Of a stretch of DNA of 64,000 bases, positions 26,295 to 34,719 are shown piece after piece (positions within the stretch are counted from its first letter, which is position 1; each line of letters begins with the position of its first letter). The translations under genes and the position numbers were made by a program. The stretch is taken from positions 9,089,001 through 9,153,000 of the forward strand of contig NZ_JAMZEC010000001.1 in NCBI RefSeq assembly GCF_024172185.1, read 5' to 3'. Origin of the DNA: Nonomuraea roseoviolacea subsp. carminata (lineage in GTDB: Bacteria > Actinomycetota > Actinomycetes > Streptosporangiales > Streptosporangiaceae). The notes below the pieces were generated by a model. That model worked only from the letters and a program-made list of their open reading frames with translations. It was not told the origin of the DNA and searched no databases.

Positions 26295-27656
26295 TCAGGC
26301 TGGAGTGGTGGCGGCGTTCTCGATGCCGGTGGCGATCGCGAAGAGCCGGTCCTCTCCTCCTGCCGCGGTGATCAGCTGAACTCCGACCGGCAGCCCGTCG
26401 AGGAATCCCGCCGGGACGCTCAGGGCGGGGACGCCGGCCATGTTCCACGGGCTGGTGAGCGACAGCAGCGCCGTGCGCGTCTCGACCGTCGTATCGCCGG
26501 CGTGCACCGTTCGCTGGTCCACCTGCGGGGCGACGATGGGGACGGTCGGTACGGCGAGGACCGGGTGCTGGGCGAGCAGGCGCAGCACGAGGTCGCGAAA
26601 CTCCTGCCGCGCGCGATCGGCCGACGCGTACCGCTCGGCGGTGATCGACTGCCCGGTCCTCAGTCGCGCCAGCACGTCCGGGTCGATCAGTGACTCCTCG
26701 CCCGGAAGATGTGTCTCGTGGACGGCGAATGCCTCGTGTCCCTGCAGAGCCGAGAACGTCCGGAACAGGTCCCCGGTATCGCCCAGGAGTCCGGACACCG
26801 GATAGAGGTCCACTCCGCTACGGGCCAGACGGTCGTGCGCGATCCGGGCGACCCGCGGGTCGGTCGGCGCGATCTGCTCCGGGGAGATCCAGGCGACCGG
26901 CTCGCCGTGGGCCGGGCTCACGCTCGCCGGGGTGGGCCCGTGAGACGCGCCGCTGAGCGCGCGGTACGCGACCAGCGCGTCGTGGCTGGTCATCGTGAAC
27001 AGCCCGACATGATCGAGCGTCGGGGCGAGGGGGTAGACGCCGCCGGCGGGCAGCGCGTCGTAGGCCGGCTTGAACCCGACGATCCCGCACAGGGCTGCCG
27101 GCACCCGCACCGAGCCCGCCGTGTCGGTGCCGACCGCCAGGGGCACCATCCCGGATGCGACCGCCGCGGCGCTGCCTCCGCTGCTACCGCCGGACATGCG
27201 CGTCGGGTCGATCGGGTTACGGGACGGGCCGTGCACCGAGCGGTCGCCTGTCGCGCCGTAGGCGAACTCGTGCAGCGTGGTCTTCCCGACGATCACGGCC
27301 CCGGCCTGCCGGAGCCGCGTCACGATCTCGGCGTCCTCGCTCGCCCGGGCGGTCCCGAACGATGACGCCGATCCGCACGTGGTCGGTAGTCCGGTCATGT
27401 CGATGATGTCCTTGACCGCGACCGGCACGCCGTGCAGCGCTCCGCGATCGATCCCCGCCGCCAGGTCGGCGTCCGCCTGCTCGGCGGCGGCGAGTGCCCC
27501 GTCCTCGTCGATGAGGACGAAGGCGTTCACCGCGGGGTTGCGATCTTCGATCTGTCGCAGTGCCGCACGGGCCAGCTCGACGGCCGAGGTCCTCCTCTCG
27601 CGCAGCGCAGCGCCCAGATCGGCGATCGTGGGAGGTGTGGTGGTGTTGTTGTTCAT
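26295..27656 (-). CDS. Amidase-signature family hydrolase
   Basis: The 453-residue enzyme carries the Ser-cisSer-Lys triad: Lys in GVPVAVKDIIDMTGL near residue 80, the cis-Ser in RMSGGSSGGSAAAVA, and the nucleophile Ser in LAVGTDTAGSVRVPAALCG. It should hydrolyse an amide to acid and ammonia in the cytoplasm. FKPAYDALPAGGVYPLAPTLDHVG matches GatA-like folds, but the gene is not near gatB or gatC. ATG 27656 overlaps the upstream membrane protein gene by ATGA, giving translational coupling. With the nitrilase gene in the same operon, a two-step nitrile/amide or carbamoyl route is plausible. Confidence 0.9.
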   Translation of the reverse strand: MNNNTTTPPTIADLGAALRERRTSAVELARAALRQIEDRNPAVNAFVLIDEDGALAAAEQADADLAAGIDRGALHGVPVAVKDIIDMTGLPTTCGSASSFGTARASEDAEIVTRLRQAGAVIVGKTTLHEFAYGATGDRSVHGPSRNPIDPTRMSGGSSGGSAAAVASGMVPLAVGTDTAGSVRVPAALCGIVGFKPAYDALPAGGVYPLAPTLDHVGLFTMTSHDALVAYRALSGASHGPTPASVSPAHGEPVAWISPEQIAPTDPRVARIAHDRLARSGVDLYPVSGLLGDTGDLFRTFSALQGHEAFAVHETHLPGEESLIDPDVLARLRTGQSITAERYASADRARQEFRDLVLRLLAQHPVLAVPTVPIVAPQVDQRTVHAGDTTVETRTALLSLTSPWNMAGVPALSVPAGFLDGLPVGVQLITAAGGEDRLFAIATGIENAATTPA

Positions 27657-28816
27657 TGCAGTGGTCCTTGGAGCATGGAGAGCAAGGGCACGATCACGGC
27701 CGTGCAGATGCTCATAGCGGCGACGTTGCCGACGAAGGGGTGGAATCCGGACGGGAGGCGAGCCGAGATCGCGGCCGCCATCGGGGGTGAGATGACCGCG
27801 CCGGCGACTGCGGCCAGCAGGGTCGGGAGGAGCGCGCCGTCGCAGGCGAGCACCGCGGCGGGGACGACGCTCACCACGGGGACGAAGGTCGGGTAGAAGC
27901 CCGCCGCCCGCCATCGGCGCCGCCATACGATCACTCCGACCAGGGCGGCGAGCAGCTGTCCGATCAGGACCGTGAGGAACAGGCCCGAACCGTAGACGAG
28001 CGACTGCGGAGCTGTCGCATAGGCGAGGAGGGCGCCGACGAGCAGGGCCCCGCTCGCCCATTCGTTGCCGAAGAACTGGGCCTCGGACATGTCCGCCAGC
28101 GCTCGCCGGAGCACCCACGCCGGCCCGTAGTCCGCAGGCCGCTGCTCGGCGGCCGCGGTCTCGGGCGTGGTCGAACGCCATGCCCAGGGTTCGGGCATCC
28201 ACGGCAGCCGGGGGCAGATCACGAACGCCACCGCGGCTGCCAGAGTCATCGCGGCCGTCGCACCGACGACCGGCGGGAGGCCGAGCGGGTGGCAGACCCA
28301 GGTGACCAGCGCGATCGCCGCGGGAGGGACGAGCAACGCGCCGGCGACCGCGGCCGTGAGGACCACCCGCCGGCCGGGCCCGTACAGGACGACGACCGCC
28401 GGTGCGACGGATACGAGGGGAGCGAACAGGGGCTGCCAGGTGCCGCCGGCCAGGGTCGTGCCCCACAGCAGTGCGCTGAGGAGGACGCTGAGGAGTGCGG
28501 CACCGGCGACCGGGGGCCAGATCCCGGTTCCGCAGGCTTGGACGAAGCCCTGCGGGTGCCAGTTGCGGCGATGCGCCACGTGGCCGGCGAGGCCCCCGAC
28601 AAGGAGGAGGGCGCTCGCGGTTCCGGCGGCGTAGAACTGCGGTTCGGAGATCGCCGCCAGGACCCATCGGGCCAGGCCGGCGACGTCGCTGTAGTCGCCC
28701 TCCCAGGCCGGCGCGTAGGTCGTCGAGGTCCACAGGACCGCGCTCGCCAGGACGACGAACGCGGCCACCCCGAGGGCCCGGCGAGAGGGTTTCACCAGGT
28801 CGAAGCCGGCTTTCAC
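27653..28816 (-). CDS. Polytopic membrane protein with two homologous halves, unknown function
   Basis: The 387-residue protein has about ten hydrophobic segments and two halves that resemble each other. SEPQFYAAGTASALLLVGGLAG in half 1 matches SEAQFFGNEWASGALLVGALLAY in half 2. GFVQACGTGIWPPVAGAALL matches GFYPTFVPVVSVVPAAVL, and CHPLGLPPVVGATAAM matches FHPFVGNVAAMSICTAV. I do not recognise the family. The start is GTG 28816, four bases after the nitrilase gene. Its place between two C-N hydrolases suggests transport of their substrate or product, or a membrane enzyme; neither is shown by sequence. Confidence 0.78.
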   Translation of the reverse strand: MKAGFDLVKPSRRALGVAAFVVLASAVLWTSTTYAPAWEGDYSDVAGLARWVLAAISEPQFYAAGTASALLLVGGLAGHVAHRRNWHPQGFVQACGTGIWPPVAGAALLSVLLSALLWGTTLAGGTWQPLFAPLVSVAPAVVVLYGPGRRVVLTAAVAGALLVPPAAIALVTWVCHPLGLPPVVGATAAMTLAAAVAFVICPRLPWMPEPWAWRSTTPETAAAEQRPADYGPAWVLRRALADMSEAQFFGNEWASGALLVGALLAYATAPQSLVYGSGLFLTVLIGQLLAALVGVIVWRRRWRAAGFYPTFVPVVSVVPAAVLACDGALLPTLLAAVAGAVISPPMAAAISARLPSGFHPFVGNVAAMSICTAVIVPLLSMLQGPLQ

Positions 28817-28820
28817 GACG

Positions 28821-29732
28821 TCACCGGGGCAGCGGCGGCGCGCCGCGGTAGCCGAGCATCTGGTCGTAGAGGTCCGTCCGTCGGTCGCGATGCAGGTCGT
28901 TGAGCTGGTTCCAGATGGGTGCCGTCCTCGTGGCGGTGAGGTCGACGTCGGCGTAGATGATGGTGTCCTCGTCAGGGCCGGCGATGCGATCGATCGGCCA
29001 CCCGTTGGTGCTCGCGATCAGCGAGTTGCCCATGAAGCCGGCGCCGCGCTCCTGCCCCGTACGGTCGGCCGTCGCGATGAAGATGTTGTTGGCATGCGCC
29101 GCGGTGATCGTCAGATGGGCGGCCATGCAGACGCCGCTCGCGTCGTAGAGCGGTGGCGGCGTCCACACCCAGCCCGTGGGGACGCAGATGATGTCGGCAC
29201 CCATCTGGGAGACGATCCGCGCGGTTTCGGGGAACCAGATGTCCCAGCACACCAGCAGCCCGATCCGGCCGATCCGGGTGTCGAAGACCTTGAAGCCCTC
29301 GTCGCCGGGGGTGAACCACAGCTTCTCGGTGTTCCACAGGTGCGTCTTCCTGTAGCGGCCGATGTAGCCTTCGGGGCCGACGAGCACGGCCGTGTCGTAG
29401 AGCCGTTCGCCGTCTCGCTCGACGACGCAGCCGACGATGTACATGCGGTGCTCAGCCGCGATCCGCTCGAACATCTGCAGCGACGGTCCGTCCGGGACCG
29501 TCTCGGAATGCGCGAACGCCTCCTCACGCGTTTCGAAGACGTAGCCGGTCGTCGCCAGTTCGGGAAGGACGACCAGGCCGGCACCTGCCTCACCGGCTGC
29601 GTTCAGACGCTGCTCGACCGCGGAAGCGTTCGCCTTGAGGTTCTCCACTCCGACCTGTGGCTCGAACTGGACGACGGCCACCCGGACCGGGCTCACCCTT
29701 GTCTCGTCGGTCGCTGCGACGCTCTCGGACAT
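28821..29732 (-). CDS. Carbon-nitrogen hydrolase (nitrilase superfamily)
   Basis: The 303-residue enzyme has the full Glu-Lys-Cys triad: Glu in VLPELATTGYVF, Lys in GRYRKTHLWNTEK, and Cys in GLLVCWDIWFPE, with an extra Glu in this last motif as in the superfamily. It acts on nitriles, amides or N-carbamoyl compounds in the cytoplasm. The pattern is closer to amidase or carbamoylase branches than to true nitrilases, which have longer sequences. ATG 29732 follows AAGGAG. It is the first gene of the operon, with its own promoter in the divergent space shared with HxlR. Confidence 0.9.
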   Translation of the reverse strand: MSESVAATDETRVSPVRVAVVQFEPQVGVENLKANASAVEQRLNAAGEAGAGLVVLPELATTGYVFETREEAFAHSETVPDGPSLQMFERIAAEHRMYIVGCVVERDGERLYDTAVLVGPEGYIGRYRKTHLWNTEKLWFTPGDEGFKVFDTRIGRIGLLVCWDIWFPETARIVSQMGADIICVPTGWVWTPPPLYDASGVCMAAHLTITAAHANNIFIATADRTGQERGAGFMGNSLIASTNGWPIDRIAGPDEDTIIYADVDLTATRTAPIWNQLNDLHRDRRTDLYDQMLGYRGAPPLPR

Positions 29733-29750
29733 GTAACTACTCCTTGGTAG

Positions 29751-29816
29751 CTAGTTCAAAAAGAAGACTGGATAAGCGAAGAGTAGGGTTAGTGGTACAG
29801 TTTTGCAACTAGTTCA
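29751..29816. promoter_or_regulatory. Divergent promoter region with CTAGTTCA direct repeats
   Basis: CTAGTTCA occurs at 29751-29758 and 29809-29816. On the minus strand TTGCAA (29808-29803) and TACTCT (29785-29780) are spaced by 17 bases and point at the nitrilase operon. The repeats flank this promoter and are likely HxlR binding sites. The stretch is AT-rich for this genome. Confidence 0.55.
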
Positions 29817-29847
29817 GGATCTGATTTCCGTACGACGGGAGGACCGG

Positions 29848-30306
29848 GTGGGAGCATCGAAGGAGGCACTGACGTCCGCGGAGTGCCCCGTCGCGCGGGC
29901 GGTCAGCGTGGTCGGGGACCGGTGGTCAGTACTGATCGTGCGGGACGTGTTCGACGGGATATGCCGCTTCGGCGAGTTGCAGCGAAGCCTCGGCCTCTCC
30001 CGCAACATCCTCACCGAGCGGCTCCGCACCCTCGTGGCGCAGGGAGTGCTCGAGACCAGGCCCGCCTCGGACGGCACGGCCTATCACGAATACGCGCTGA
30101 CGAAGAAGGGCTCCGACCTGTTCACGGTCCTCGTCGCGCTGCGGCAGTGGGGCGAAGGGCATCTCTTCGCAGAAGGGGAACAGCACTCGGAGCTGCTGGA
30201 GATCGACGGCGACCGGCCGATCCGCAAGCTGGAACCGCTCGACATGGAGGGCCGGCCCATCACGTATCGCAACGCCTACGTCCGCAAGGTGTCGCACGCG
30301 AACTGA
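29848..30306 (+). CDS. HxlR-family transcriptional regulator
   Basis: The 152-residue protein has the HxlR winged helix: ECPVARAVSVVGDRWSVLIVRDVF, then FGELQRSLGLSRNILTERLRTL and YALTKKGSDLFTVLVAL. A Cys in the ECPV motif is the redox or electrophile-sensing Cys in several members of this family. GTG 29848 follows GGGAGGA and is preferred to the upstream in-frame ATG 29803, which lies in the promoter. It is divergent from the nitrilase-amidase operon by 115 bases and most likely regulates that operon and itself. Confidence 0.9.
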   Translation: MGASKEALTSAECPVARAVSVVGDRWSVLIVRDVFDGICRFGELQRSLGLSRNILTERLRTLVAQGVLETRPASDGTAYHEYALTKKGSDLFTVLVALRQWGEGHLFAEGEQHSELLEIDGDRPIRKLEPLDMEGRPITYRNAYVRKVSHAN

Positions 30307-30674
30307 CGGCGCCGCGCGCCGGAGGGCTTCACCCGTTTCGCCATGCCGGCGGATCGGCCAGGTCAACCATCTCTGGCTCCCCCAAAGACACTCGCCTGGG
30401 CCCGTGTGGGCCGGCACAGCGCTTCAGCGTCGGCGTGGACGCGGGCCGAGCGCGGTGATGCGAACGAACGGCCCGGCGTGCCCCCCGAGCGCGCAAGCGC
30501 TCCTGCGGAGCTGCGGGCGGCGGTAGTGCCGGCCCCGCTTCGCGTCTGGTGCTTGCTGACCATGTCGCCCCCTTTCGCGACCGTGGGTGCCAGGCGGCCA
30601 CCTGGCCGCGGGCCTTCAGCGATCCGCTGCGGGCCCTTCGGCCGAGTCGGGTCCGTTCGCTCTCTTGCGGATCG
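30307..30674. other. Intergenic stretch without a recognisable gene
   Basis: No frame shows the codon bias of neighbours. Short hairpins are present, such as GCCCGTGTGGGC near 30400. I cannot identify a tRNA, riboswitch or insertion-sequence end. It may be a decayed gene or a non-coding RNA locus. Confidence 0.5.
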
Positions 30675-30727
30675 GTTGCAAATTGCAACTAACCTCAGAG
30701 TACGACATGATGGTTGCAGAATGCAAC
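30675..30727 (+). promoter_or_regulatory. Two copies of GTTGCA-N3-TGCAAC palindrome
   Basis: Perfect 6-base arms occur at 30675-30689 (spacer AAT) and 30713-30727 (spacer GAA), 38 bases apart. A possible -10 box (TACGAC) lies between them, and AGGAGG follows at 30733. The layout is that of a repressed promoter bracketed by two operators, pointing to the short frame at 30743. Confidence 0.65.
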
Positions 30728-30742
30728 TGTTCAGGAGGCGTG

Positions 30743-30985
30743 ATGACTCGTACCACGATCAGCGCCGACGATGTGACCTGGACCGATGCAGCCGCCGGGC
30801 AGGAAAAGGGGCTACGCCAAAGGGGCGAGACGCTTGCGACAGCGATCCCGACGACGACGGGGACTGGCCTGCACCTACGCGGAGCCGTCTTGTGGGTCCG
30901 AAGCCTCCGGCCGGCCTGGAGATCCGAACCCCATCCAGGCTCTAGCGGGGGTCCGGCAGAAGCGTACGGATGGCGGCGGCGATGA
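30743..30985 (+). pseudogene. Short open frame behind an operator-bearing promoter, probable gene remnant
   Basis: ATG 30743 has a good ribosome site (AGGAGG four bases upstream) and a strong regulatory region. The 80-residue frame begins MTRTTISADDVTWTDAAAG, then loses typical codon bias and ends in Arg-rich sequence inside the convergent nucleotidyltransferase gene. I recognise no domain. The likely reading is the 5' end of a regulated gene whose body was deleted. A real small protein cannot be excluded. Confidence 0.35.
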
Positions 30986-31412
30986 CGGGGTCGACGGCGA
31001 ACCGCTTTTCCAGCCAGTTGAGGGTGACCGTCGCGGCCTCCCTGCTGTGCTCGTACCCGGGGACCATCTCGGCCAGGGGCAGCACATCGGGCGCGTGGAG
31101 CGAGCTCCCCGAGGTGAAGATCGCGTACTCGGCGAAGATCCCGTCGGCGAACAGCGCCTTGCGCCCGTTGCGGTCGTTCGCGAAGCTGTACGCCACCGGG
31201 CAGGGCTGCTGCAACCAGTCGATGGACTCCAGGTAGCGGGATTTGGCGGCGTCCTCCACGACGACGAAGAAGTCCAGGTCGGAGTGCTCGTCGAACCGGT
31301 CGTGCTCCACGCCGGCCGAGCCGAGGCCCAGCAGCGCGAGCGCGTCGCCGCGCGTGGCCAGGTGGGCGGCCAGGTCGTCCAGCCGTCGCAGCATGGGGTG
31401 CATCCCGGTCAT
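30942..31412 (-). CDS. Nucleotidyltransferase-fold protein
   Basis: The 156-residue protein has the polymerase-beta-like nucleotidyltransferase motif LLGLGSAG followed by HSDLDFFVVVED, with the paired Asp that bind metal. The layout resembles aminoglycoside adenylyltransferases or lincosamide enzymes, but it is shorter than ANT(3'')-type enzymes (about 260 residues) and lacks their C-terminal helical domain. A resistance role is therefore uncertain. ATG 31412 follows AGGA by six bases; the upstream frame start at 31454 is less likely. It is isolated on its strand and overlaps the remnant frame at 30743 end to end. Confidence 0.75.
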   Translation of the reverse strand: MTGMHPMLRRLDDLAAHLATRGDALALLGLGSAGVEHDRFDEHSDLDFFVVVEDAAKSRYLESIDWLQQPCPVAYSFANDRNGRKALFADGIFAEYAIFTSGSSLHAPDVLPLAEMVPGYEHSREAATVTLNWLEKRFAVDPVIAAAIRTLLPDPR

Positions 31413-31470
31413 CTGTTCCTGATCCCGTCGTGGAAACGCCACGCCCCTCAACACCAGGGGGCCGCAGCCG

Positions 31471-32775
31471 TCAACGTACGCGCCACCAGGCGGCGGAGTC
31501 GGCGGCGAGACGGGCCACCCCGTCGCCGGCCACGAGGGGCGCGCTGGCCAGCAGGAGTTCGCCGTCGACCGCCGGCTCCAGCGGCCGGTCGCTCATGTTG
31601 ACGGTGCAGACGAATCCGTCGCCACGGGCGAAGGCCAGGCTTCCCTCCGGGGAGTCCAGCCAGGTGAGGGGGCCGCCACCGAGGCCGGGGAGCTCGCGGC
31701 GCAGGCGCAGCGCCGCCCGGTACAGGTGCAACGCCGACCCGGGGTCCTGCTCCTGCGCCTCCACGCTGAGCTCGGCCCAGGAGTCGGGCATGGGCAGCCA
31801 GGGGGCGTCGGCACCGGGCGGGGCGAAACCGAAGGGCCTGGTCTTCGTCCAGGGAAGCGGCACCCGGCAGCCGTCGCGGCCGCTGTCCGGGGCGCGCAGC
31901 CGCTGCGGGTCCTGCAGGTACTCCTCCGGCAGGTCGAGCACCTAGGGCGCCCACGCCTCCGCCACCCCGATCCGCTCCCCCTCGTAGGAGTCGAGGATCC
32001 GGCGCCAGGCGCGGTGGATCTCGTGCACGCCGTCCTGGTCGAAGAACGGCACCACCTCCGCGCCGATCATGCGCACCTGGCCGGGATGACCGACGTCGGG
32101 CAGGCCCGGCGCCTTGATCATGCCGTGCGCCACGTCGATCCGGAAGCCGTCCACCCCGAGGTCCAGCCAGAACCGCAGGATGTCGGCGAACTCCTCGCGC
32201 ACCGGCGGGTGCTCCCAGTTCAGGTCCGGCTGCTCGGGCGCGAACAGGTGCAGGTACCACTGCCCGTCCGGCAGCCGGGTCCACGCCGGTCCGCCGAAGA
32301 TCGACTCCCAGTCGTTGGGCGGCAGCTCCCCCTGGGCGCCCCTGCCGTCGCGGAAGACGTAGTACTCCCGCTGCGGGCTGCCCGGGGCGGCCCGCAGCGC
32401 GGCCTGGAACCAGGGGTGCCGGTCGGAGGTGTGGTTGGGCACCACGTCCACGATGATCCTGAGCCCGTGCCGGTGGGCGTCGTCGATCAGCTCCCTGGCG
32501 TCGGCCAGCGAACCGAAGACCGGGTCCACGTCGCGGTGGTCGGCGACGTCGTAGCCGAAGTCGGCCATCGGGGACGGGTAGAACGGTGTCAGCCAGACGG
32601 CGTCCACGCCGAGGTCGGACAGGTACCGCAGGCGGCTGCGCACGCCGAGCAGGTCGCCGATCCCGTCGCCGTTGCCGTCGGCGAAGCTGCGGACGTACAC
32701 CTGGTAGATCACCGCGTCCCGCCACCACCGGGTCGCGACCCGCGGCGCGATGGCGTTCTCCATGAGGTCGGTCAC
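31471..32775 (-). pseudogene. GH13 alpha-glucosidase, broken by internal deletion and in-frame TAG
   Basis: The 5' part (32775 to 31945) encodes an intact GH13 N-terminal half: WWRDAVIYQVYVRSFADGNGDG, VDAVWLTPFYPSPMADFGYDV, IIVDVVPNHTSDRHPWF, GVDGFRIDVAHG with the nucleophile Asp, and GVAEAWAP with the acid/base Glu. Directly after this comes TAG (31944-31942). The same frame then continues with VLDLPEEYLQDPQ to WWRVR at 31471, which is the C-terminal part of the same enzyme family. Between them GH13 enzymes normally have over 100 residues including the NHD motif with the third catalytic Asp. These are absent, so a deletion rather than a point mutation made this pseudogene. It belongs to the ABC importer operon at 32846-36009. 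Confidence 0.88.
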
Positions 32776-32845
32776 TGCTTTTCCCCGATCGTCGTGGGTG
32801 GGGAGGGCATGTCCATGAGATACGGATGAGGAGGCCGGCGGGCCG

Positions 32846-33712
32846 TCACATCTTGGTGGCGCCGCTGGTCAGACCGGCCACGAGATGGCGTTGCACGAGC
32901 AGGAAGACGATCGCGGCGGGGATGGCGATCAGCACGGCCGAGGCGGTGAGCAGCCCCCAGTCGGACCAGTGCTGACCGACGAACTGCTGAAGCCCGACGG
33001 CGAGCGTGCGCTTCTCCTCCTGGGACATGAACACCGAGGCGTAGGCGACCTCGCCCCAGGCGGTCATGAAGCAGTAGAAGGCGGTGACCGCGACGCTGGG
33101 CCTGGCCAGGGGCAGCACGATCCTCCAGAACGTGCCGAACGGGGTCAGCCCGTCGATCAGCCCCGCCTGGTCGATCTCGCGCGGGATGGTGTCGAAGTAG
33201 CTCTTCATCATCCAGGCGCAGAACGGCACGGCCACGGTGAGATAGGCGACGACCAGCCCCGCGATCTGGTTGAGCAGTCCGAGACGGGCCATGAGGTTGT
33301 ACAGCGGCACGATGAGGATCGCCACGGGGAACATCTGCGTGACCAGCAGCAGCCACATGACCCCCCGATGGCCGGGGAAGCGGAACCTGCTGATCGCGTA
33401 GCCGGTGGTCGCGGCCACGAACACGCCGAGGATCATGGTCAGCACGGCGGCGAGGACGGAGTTGAGCAGCCAGGTGGGAAACGCCGTCTCGGTCAGCACC
33501 CGCGTGTAGTTCGCCAGTGACGGCTGGTTGAAGATCTCGAGCTCGGACGACAGCCAGCCGTCGCGCGGCTTCAACGACGTCAGCAGCAGCCAGAGCACCG
33601 GGAACAGCGAGATGGCGGTGGCGAGCAGAAGCGTCCCGTGCAGGAGGACCGAACCGGCCGGGCTTCGCCGGTGACGGCCGCGCGTTCCGGCGCCCGTGGT
33701 GATGTCGCTCAC
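32846..33712 (-). CDS. Sugar ABC transporter permease (MalG/carbohydrate uptake family 1)
   Basis: The 288-residue inner-membrane permease has six hydrophobic segments, beginning LLHGTLLLATAISLFPVLWLLLTS. The EAA loop that docks the ATPase is DTIPREIDQAGLIDGLTPFG. The sequence FCAWMMKSYFDTIP before it fits MalG-type proteins. Its start overlaps the upstream permease gene by four bases (GTGA or ATGA type), so the two are coupled. The ATPase subunit is not in the operon, as is common in actinomycetes where one MsiK-like ATPase serves several importers. Confidence 0.92.
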   Translation of the reverse strand: MSDITTGAGTRGRHRRSPAGSVLLHGTLLLATAISLFPVLWLLLTSLKPRDGWLSSELEIFNQPSLANYTRVLTETAFPTWLLNSVLAAVLTMILGVFVAATTGYAISRFRFPGHRGVMWLLLVTQMFPVAILIVPLYNLMARLGLLNQIAGLVVAYLTVAVPFCAWMMKSYFDTIPREIDQAGLIDGLTPFGTFWRIVLPLARPSVAVTAFYCFMTAWGEVAYASVFMSQEEKRTLAVGLQQFVGQHWSDWGLLTASAVLIAIPAAIVFLLVQRHLVAGLTSGATKM

Positions 33713-34716
33713 CAGACCTCCCCCTGCCTGCGCAGCGCTCTGCGGTACACCGAGGCGAGGACGACGAGCAGCCCCAGGATGATCACGCCCCAGGCCGCCG
33801 AACCGGAGTAGTTCCGCACCCCGGTGAACGCCTCACGGAAGGCGTAGGTCACCAGGATCTCCGTGGAGTCGCCGGGCCCGCCCCTGGTGATCAGATAGAT
33901 CATCGGGAACATGTTGAACGTCCACATCGTGCCGAGGAGCACCACGGTGCTCGACACCGGGCGCAGCCCGGGAAGCGTGACGTGCCGGAAGCGCTGCCAG
34001 GGCGTGGCACCGTCCACCTCGGCCGCCTCGTACAGCTCGGCCGGGATGGCCTGGAGGCCGCCGAGCAGCGCCACCATCATGAACGGCACGCCGATCCAGA
34101 CGTTGACGGTGATGACCGCGATCTTCGCGGTGAACGGTTCGTCCAGCCAGCCCACCGCGCCGAGCCCCGCGGCCTTCAGCATGGCGTTGATCACGCCGTA
34201 GTCGCTGTTGAACAGGTAGCGCCAGATGAAGGCGGCCACGAACCCCGGGATGGCCCAGGGCAGGATCAGCAGCACCCGGTAGACGGAGCGGAAGCGCAGC
34301 TTGCGGTGCAGCATCATCGCCAGGCCGAGCCCGATCCCGTAGTGGAGGCCGATGCAGGCGACGGTCCACAGCACGGTCCAGGTCAGCCTCTCCCAGAACA
34401 GGCCGCTGGTCAGGATGTCGACGTAGTTGCCCAGGCCGACGAACTCGTAGGTCGCGGGGATGACGTTGACCCCGATGGTGCGGCCCACGTTGGCCTCGGT
34501 GGCGTCGGTCAGGGACAGGTAGACGCCGCGGGCGAGCGGCCAGCCGACCAGCACGCCGACGACGACGACCACGGGAGCCGTCATCGCCCACGCGTACCAG
34601 TGCCGGGACAGGGCGCGCCGGACCGGACCGGGCCGCTCGCGGTCGCCGCGGGCGCTGTCGCCGCCCGCGGCCCTGCCCCTGGATGTGCGGGACGCACGCC
34701 CAGTCGTGATCGCCAC
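33709..34716 (-). CDS. Sugar ABC transporter permease (MalF-type)
   Basis: The 335-residue permease has a long polar N-terminus and then six to seven membrane spans starting WAMTAPVVVVVGVLVGWPLARG. The EAA loop is QAIPAELYEAAEVDGATPWQRF. The downstream TMWTFNMFPMIYLITRGGP is typical of MalF-like partners. GTG 34716 lies three bases after the binding-protein gene. It forms the heterodimeric membrane channel with the 32846 gene product. The real substrate is unknown, but the linked GH13 remnant suggests alpha-glucosides. Confidence 0.92.
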   Translation of the reverse strand: MAITTGRASRTSRGRAAGGDSARGDRERPGPVRRALSRHWYAWAMTAPVVVVVGVLVGWPLARGVYLSLTDATEANVGRTIGVNVIPATYEFVGLGNYVDILTSGLFWERLTWTVLWTVACIGLHYGIGLGLAMMLHRKLRFRSVYRVLLILPWAIPGFVAAFIWRYLFNSDYGVINAMLKAAGLGAVGWLDEPFTAKIAVITVNVWIGVPFMMVALLGGLQAIPAELYEAAEVDGATPWQRFRHVTLPGLRPVSSTVVLLGTMWTFNMFPMIYLITRGGPGDSTEILVTYAFREAFTGVRNYSGSAAWGVIILGLLVVLASVYRRALRRQGEVW

Positions 34717-34719
34717 AGG

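Noticed and set aside
26295-28733. Amidase fused to an upstream Arg/Pro-rich extension (812 codons)
   Set aside because: The extension is an out-of-frame reading of the membrane protein gene; ATG 27656 with ATGA overlap gives a normal amidase.
30329-30688. 119-codon minus-strand frame in the 30.3-30.7 kb gap
   Set aside because: Arg-rich, no codon-position bias, no ribosome site, no recognisable domain; not strong enough to call a gene.
30880-30945. tRNA-like segment around ATCCGAACCCCATCCAGGC
   Set aside because: No full cloverleaf with acceptor and anticodon stems could be drawn; the resemblance is limited to a T-loop-like string.
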